DNA from: Chlorophyllum brunneum
Taxonomy: Eukaryota; Basidiomycota; Agaricomycetes; Agaricales; Agaricaceae
Direction: 5' to 3'
Assembly (NCBI GenBank): GCA_963576785.1
Contig: OY756139.1
Location: forward strand, 1,488,001-1,552,000
DNA length: 64,000 nucleotides
The notes beneath the pieces are model-generated. The model saw nothing but the letters and a program-made list of their open reading frames with translations. It did not search any database and had not been told where the DNA came from. Each line of letters opens with the position of its first letter. The stretch's first letter is position 1. Below, piece after piece: positions 58,830 through 64,000 of this stretch. The translations under genes were made by a program, and so were the position numbers.

Positions 58830-60730
58830 ATGTCTCGACTGGACAGGCTCGTGCCGCTGATCTACCACGAGAAGCAGCAATCAGGATCGATGCTCTGTGC
58901 CCAGCACGCCCTCAACTCTCTCCTACGTGTGTCTCGTGACTCTCCTCCCCATCCACCCAGACTCACCAGCCCTCCCTCCCATCTGCAGAAGGTCCATATG
59001 TAGGCCCCATCTCCGAACCCCCGATTCTCGCCTGATTCTCTCCCCGTCTTCTCTAGTTCACCCCCCCTGATCTCTCAGAGATTGCCCGAAATTTGGATGT
59101 GTTGGAGGAGCAGTACAACACAGCAAGCGAACATGGTGATAGCAAGAATATGGATGATACCGGTCAGCAGACTGCACATTATGGTCGCCCGGACTAACGA
59201 ACCCTCAGGTTTCTTTTCTGTACAAGTGATCGAGGAGGCGATCAAGGTCTGGGGGCTCAAGTGCGAATCCTCTTCATCTTTGCGTCCTCTGACTCACCTC
59301 GAGCACACCAGCTTAGTGAGATGGCGCAGTAATGCTATGCGCTCTTATCAAGATCATCCGCAGTGTGTCTCCGTTGTTTTCCGTTGACTAAACAAGCGTT
59401 CAGAAATAACCGTAGCACCCAATTGGCATTCATCCTCAATTTGGAACAACACTGGTTCGCCCTCCGCCGTTTCGGACCCGCTTCAGCGAACATCGATGAT
59501 GACACCGGTCAAGGACACTGGTTCAACCTCAATTCATTTCTGCCGACTCCAGAATGGGTTAGCAAGTTATATCTCCACATGGTACTGCAACAAGCCGAGG
59601 CTGAAGGTGAGTATATGTGTCCTGAGGCTGTTATCCATCTGATCGAGTCTCTAGGCTACTCTGTATTTGCAGTTACACAAGCAGACCCTTCAAAACCGCT
59701 GGCTCTTTCACGAACCGAAGCAGACGACATCGCTGCCACCCTCCTCGAACCCCAATCCGCGAGTCGATCAGGCTTGCATAATGCCACGAAACGCAACCCA
59801 GACCCTTCTGAGCCCACGAGTCAGGCTTCGAGGAGTGAAAGCCGCCACCAGCTTACAGAGGTTCTTGACGTCGAAGATGAAGACTATGAACTTCAGGCGG
59901 CACTTCAAGCTTCCCTAGATGGCTATACTTCACTTTCTCATGGTTTTGGGTCTCCGGTTCCCCCTCTTGGTCCTCCACCACTCATTGATGCTATGTCCGC
60001 ACCGACAAATCCAAGCAACCAGTTTTCACAAGAACTCAACTTGCCTGGTCATACCGATTTGGATCCTGTTACAGCCAGCATGGAGCGCAACCGAGTGCTC
60101 CTGCAAAGGATGCGAGAGCAGCAGGAATATGCGCAGAGGGAACTGTGGTCAGCGAATGGCCTCACACCCGAAGATCACGTAACACAGGAAGCTCGGCGAC
60201 AGGAACAGAGAAGGCGAGAGGAGGAGGAGGAGGAGGAGGAGGAAGCGTTCAAAAAGGCGATTGCTGAGAGCGAGGCCATGGCGCGAGAGCGTCAGGATCA
60301 TCCCAACTCGGATGAACGCTCGCCCCCACATGACAATGCTGACCTACCGTCAACTTCATCCAGTTATTTTGGCCAGGACCATCGCAATTATGATGATGAA
60401 GATGCAGAATTGCAAGCCGCGCTCAAGGAATCTTTGGAAAATTTCCCTTCTGGCTGGCAACATCCGTCTCCGGCAGAGCCGAGATACCAAAAGTCTTCAA
60501 CTCACACCCATGGGCAGATTTCCGATACGAATAATTCAGTCGGGAGCGAGAATATCAATCAAGATAGCATGGACATGGAAGACGATGAGGAGTGGGAATC
60601 AGAACCGGAGGCTTCGGACAATGGAGTCCGTGCCTCGGGGAAGGGCAGCGCTCCCGTGCTTGAAGCACAGAGTGCACCTCCCAGCCTAGACGAGATCAGA
60701 AGGGCGCGACTCGCCCGATTTGGTTTGTGA
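58830..60730 (+). CDS. Ataxin-3-like Josephin deubiquitinase
   Basis: Seven exons (58830-58926, 58989-58999, 59057-59162, 59209-59260, 59312-59362, 59404-59606, 59655-60730) give 531 residues; exon 2 is 11 nt. The Josephin domain (1-200) has the catalytic Cys23 in SMLCAQHALN, a preceding Gln at 16 or 17, His in LEQHWFALRRFG and Asn in GHWFNLNSFLP. Three ubiquitin-interacting motifs follow: DYELQAALQASLDGY, EEAFKKAIAESEAM and DAELQAALKESLENF. A poly-Glu run lies just before the second motif. The C-terminus is DEIRRARLARFGL. Ataxin-3 trims polyubiquitin chains and works with the p97/Cdc48 ATPase. The intron at 59607-59654 is in frame, so a retained form is possible. Confidence 0.93.
60218..60241 (+). 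repeat. (GAG)8 trinucleotide repeat in the ataxin-3 gene
   Basis: Eight uninterrupted GAG codons encode glutamate just before the second UIM; two GAA codons follow after the tract. The tract could vary in length between strains. It encodes glutamate, not the polyglutamine of the human disease gene. Confidence 0.9.
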
Positions 60731-63197
60731 TTTCGATCGGGATATATTTGAGGAGTGGCATTTTTGTAAACCCTTGATGTCGATTTTATAGACGAGTTGC
60801 TCAAATTCTCTATGTCAATGACGTCGTAAGCACGATTATCTGGTATGGTTAACCTGAAAGTTAAGCCAGGGAGCAGCAATGGCATAGGATCTGAGGTTGT
60901 CTCTCCTATCCCGATGCTAGGCGTCTTGCTAAGAAATCAGAAAGCGTAAAAAACGCTTCGTCCAGTTGGTCAGCGAACGAGGTCTCCAGCGTTTCGGCCG
61001 GTTAGTATCTATCATCAATCTTTCCACTCCTGCATCATGGATCATGAGATGTCCCTCCCCGTGACACCGCCGAGAGCTCGACCGGTATCAAGAACAGAAC
61101 GGAAACTCCCACTCAACGTTCAAGCTCTTCCATAAAACCTATGGACGACGGGATATGTGTGAAGAGTACCAGAGGCTTCGACTGTACATCTGAGAATTTA
61201 CTTCCCTCCTGGGTCATGACATTTGCGCAGATGTTTAGTATCTCCCGATCACAACCTCTTATATGACAGATGAGTCTAGGGCGCGAGAGTGACTATTCTC
61301 AAACATCACATCAGAAAACGACGCACGGGCTTAACTGTATCCCTGTTTCATGCGATCCGTGGACCGCTCGAAAAAAAAAACAGATCCGACAGTCTCCTTC
61401 TGACCCAGCAACCGTGAGAATGATATCGAAGAAGCACTGGAAGGCCTGCCTTGACCCAAAACCTTTTAAAAGTCGTGGGGTTCGAGTCACGGCAGCCACA
61501 ACCTCGGGGGAAAACCCTGCAATTAAGTTCAGGTCTTAAAGACTCGTACATGATATCTCCTGCCCATGTCGCTCTAGTAAATCTCCAGTACCAACTTCGA
61601 TTAAGGTTCTTGCATCGCATTCGCTTGCTGATGCCCCTCTCCTGTCCCGCAGGAGGCATGGTGATTCTAATATTATCAGGACAAACCAGATGTCAACGCA
61701 ACCCACAACAACAGCGAAGTATCTGCCCTTGAACTAGCCAATGAACGTTAATGAACGTTCATCACCAGGTAACAGAAATAGCCTAAGTACACTACAATAA
61801 CGATTCCATCCATCGCGCACTACCATAATCTACCGGACTCCCCAACACATCCCATTCGCCCTGGGTCTTCTTCTCCGCGCTGACATCACGATAGTTTCGA
61901 GGGGTAGGCTTCGATGGAGGCCATTAGGAAGCGGCAGCACTGGTGCCTGTCGCGGTGAGACGAGCGGGGGAGAGCCAGTTCGCAGATTAACAATACCTCA
62001 CATATTCCATTGGGCTGGTCCTCTAAAGAGGCAATCAAAGCTATTTTTGACAACTCCCCTATACCCGAATGGCATGGCATAAACTCCGTTTAGCTTCAGG
62101 GTCGAGTACATGTACGACTCTTTCGAATTCTAAAGGCGCTGACAAGAGCTTTGAGAGGGTGGGTAGCACCGCTGCACCTGGGACCTGCACGCAGATCCAT
62201 TGAAGAGATACCATTTGGCCTTCATGAAGAACTAATCAGGCTTGCGGCCCAATATCGGGCCCTCCGTCAATTAATTGATTGTCTGGTTTAAAAATACCCG
62301 AAGTAGAGCACCAGATGGAAAATGATGTCATGGATGATCCTATTCCAAGTCAACGCAACATTTATACTGTTCAACATGCGCCTCCATGATCATCCCAAAC
62401 TATCTGCTCTTCTTCGCAGCATGTTTGTTGATTCTGACATCTGGCCATGTACACGCTCCTTCTTCTACAAGGCCCTCTTCCCCCCCTTGATGCACTCATG
62501 GACGAAAACCAGCTCTTGCAACTTCCCTCTATTCAGCGACATCGCCTTCTCACTCGCGTAGCCGACGATTGCCATACTACCTCTATTCATTTGGCAGGAC
62601 GAATATGGGGCTCACTTGCTCGGACTTTTTCCCCCTTTCAACCCCGTTCAACAATCAAATCGATTACCCTCCCTCGTTGCTGTGCCCACCTCCACCCCAC
62701 TTCCTCCTCTAACATTACTATAAATTTCATGTAGCATTATATTATATAGGTCTGTGCCGTATTTCGTAGTCGACGAGGTGTACGTGTCTTACGTGTCACC
62801 TGAGCCCTTTGTAGCGTAGTCGACTAAATTGATGTCATTGTCATTCAAGGTGTGAGGGCTTCTGACGATAGCGGGAACCGTTATCTGCGGAAAGAGGAAT
62901 AGGTCAGGTGTAACAAGCTATTGTGCGACATCAAACTCTGAATCACGGGGAAAAAGGCGAGTTACCAGGTTGGTAGATGATTAGTAAAATATTGATAGAG
63001 AATAATTGTATACTGTGCATATAGAATTACAATGTGCATGGTGTGAGATTTAAGGGGAAATGAATGGGGTCCAACACATCCACAAGAATAGCGAGGGGAT
63101 AAGATGACAGGAGCTGATAGATATTTGGCGGAATGTAAAGAAAAATTAAAAACAAACATGCGATATGCGATAATGGCGGAGTTTCGAACCTCAAGCT
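60731..63197. other. 2.4 kb stretch without a supported gene
   Basis: Short frames on both strands (61270-61539, 61311-61659, 62322-62561) have no recognisable content. A ten-A tract lies near 61371. A tRNA-like 3' half (T-arm-like GGGGTTCGAGTCAC and GGCAGCCA near 61476-61500) has no matching 5' half. The region lies between the ataxin-3 3' end and the 3' end of the RING gene, so it is an inter-stop region that should contain no promoter for either. Confidence 0.5.
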
Positions 63198-64000
63198 TCA
63201 AGCCCCATGATACGCTGCTGTCGAACCCTCGGCTACTTGTGGCTGGTACTGGTTGGATCCTTCCTGTGGGCTTTGTTCTCGTACTTGCTGCTCGTCCTGT
63301 TGGTATTCCTGCTCCCTCTGCTGGCGTCTGCGACGTCTACCTGACGCGAAGCGTAGGTACCTCGAGAATCTGTTATTTCCATGCAGGGAGGTCCCCAATC
63401 CCGACCGCCGAGGACTCAATGTTCGATGATGATGTGATTGCCTGTGCTCTGCTCCGGAATAGTCGGGATAGAGACCATCTATACCAAGCTCTTGACTTTC
63501 TCTCTCATCTTGGTACGAGATCATGCTTGCAAGCGCGAGGAAATCTGCGATCGCACCAAGTTTAATTATGACAGGAAGGATCGTGTAAGGGGGAGGAGGG
63601 TTTGCCGACATACCTTGCCGACAAATAGGACATGAACTCGACAACTCGAGCAACCACTGATCAACACATTCTGGATGGAATCGATGCTTTCCTTCACATG
63701 GCAATACTCTGATATCGTCGCCTTCCTCAAAGTCGACGATACAAATAGGGCATGTCTCGCGTCCCATGGCCTCTGGGCTCAGGTCATGTCTGACCAGGAT
63801 AAGATCTTGTTGATTTGACTGTTGAGGTGGCGAGGACCTGGAATTTGGTGCCGAGGGGCCCTCTCCGCGGTCTTCTCCCTGAAGATCCGGTGTTCGTGAT
63901 GTACTGGGTCCTGGACTTGTATCGGTCGGACGGGAATCTTTTGCCCTGGTGTCGCTCGACTCGGTGGATTGAACGCCTGCAGTTGCTGTCACTATCGCTT
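63198..64000 (-). CDS. RING-H2 ubiquitin ligase, 5' end cut by the window edge
   Basis: Two exons are visible: 64000-63614 (continuing beyond the edge) and 63544-63198. No ATG starts the frame inside the window; GTG near 63992 is not a credible start. The RING-H2 finger is complete: CPICIVDFEEGDDIRVLPC, then HRFHPECVDQWL, and CPICRQDF across the intron. A Ser/Pro-rich low-complexity region precedes it. The C-terminal tail is Arg/Gln-rich, with a run of five arginines. In fungal relatives the missing N-terminus usually carries a signal peptide or transmembrane helix, so this may be a membrane-anchored E3; that part is not seen here. Confidence 0.85.
   Translation of the reverse strand, partial: AIVTATAGVQSTESSDTRAKDSRPTDTSPGPSTSRTPDLQGEDRGEGPSAPNSRSSPPQQSNQQDLILVRHDLSPEAMGRETCPICIVDFEEGDDIRVLPCEGKHRFHPECVDQWLLELSSSCPICRQGMSANPPPPYTILPVIIKLGAIADFLALASMISYQDERESQELGIDGLYPDYSGAEHRQSHHHRTLSPRRSGLGTSLHGNNRFSRYLRFASGRRRRRQQREQEYQQDEQQVREQSPQEGSNQYQPQVAEGSTAAYHGA

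Noticed and set aside
61476..61500. Possible tRNA: T-arm-like GGGGTTCGAGTCAC followed by GGCAGCCA
   Set aside because: No 5' acceptor strand or D arm at the right distance; only about 56 bases separate the nearest GGCCTGCC. At most a degenerate tRNA-derived fragment.

Overview
The window is nuclear DNA of a filamentous basidiomycete, most likely an Agaricomycete (mushroom-forming fungus). Genes are dense and lie on both strands. Almost all of them are cut by many introns of about 45-65 nt with GTxxGT donors and short pyrimidine-poor AG acceptors. Gene content is typically fungal: a DASH kinetochore subunit, Rmt2, Cti6, Atg27, an AA9 polysaccharide monooxygenase and a fungal HAD-type terpene cyclase. 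I cannot name the species. The gene models were built by hand from reading frames, splice consensus and remembered family conservation. Where exon lists are given, exon lengths sum to an intact frame; individual boundaries could still be off by a few bases.

Layout, left to right. 0-13 kb: a divergent mitochondrial carrier-like gene (-), the Fun30/SMARCAD1 chromatin remodeller (+), TRAPP subunit Bet5 (-), arginine delta-N-methyltransferase Rmt2 (-), an AA9 LPMO (-) and a PRKRIP1-like splicing factor (-). A 2.9 kb stretch without a convincing gene follows. 16-31 kb: COG2 (+) faces VPS8 (-), then CTI6 (-), threonine deaminase ILV1 (+) and a HAD/class II terpene cyclase (-). 32-43 kb: a complex I B12 subunit (-), DNA topoisomerase I (+), CDP-diacylglycerol synthase (+), a KY-type transglutaminase-like protein (-), ribosomal protein uS12/Rps23 (-) and mitochondrial TyrRS (+). 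43-56 kb: a TM9SF/EMP70 protein (-), queuine tRNA-ribosyltransferase (+), DBP10 helicase (-), DUO1 (-), an RNase H1 N-domain-like protein (-) and ATG27 (-). 56-64 kb: a secreted GH78-type rhamnosidase (-), ataxin-3 (+), a 2.4 kb gap and a RING-H2 protein cut by the right edge (-).

Most genes are single-copy housekeeping functions: vesicle tethering and sorting (Bet5, Cog2, Vps8, TM9SF, Atg27), chromatin and DNA (Fun30, Cti6, Top1), ribosome and RNA work (Rps23, Dbp10, PRKRIP1, Tgt, mito-TyrRS, Rmt2) and ubiquitin handling (ataxin-3, RING). The accessory genes are the LPMO and rhamnosidase (secreted plant-polymer degradation) and the terpene cyclase, which has no P450, transporter or regulator beside it and so is not in an obvious cluster.

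The most unusual observation is structural. The GH78 gene can only be kept in frame by a 2-nt exon between two ordinary introns, and it also has a 14-nt exon inside its conserved catalytic-region motif. Other notable points are the terpene cyclase with DLDTT, DDKLE and QW-like motifs, several GC-AG introns, and an uncharacterised protein with an RNase H1 N-terminal-like domain. I saw no CRISPR array, intact transposon, rRNA or convincing tRNA.
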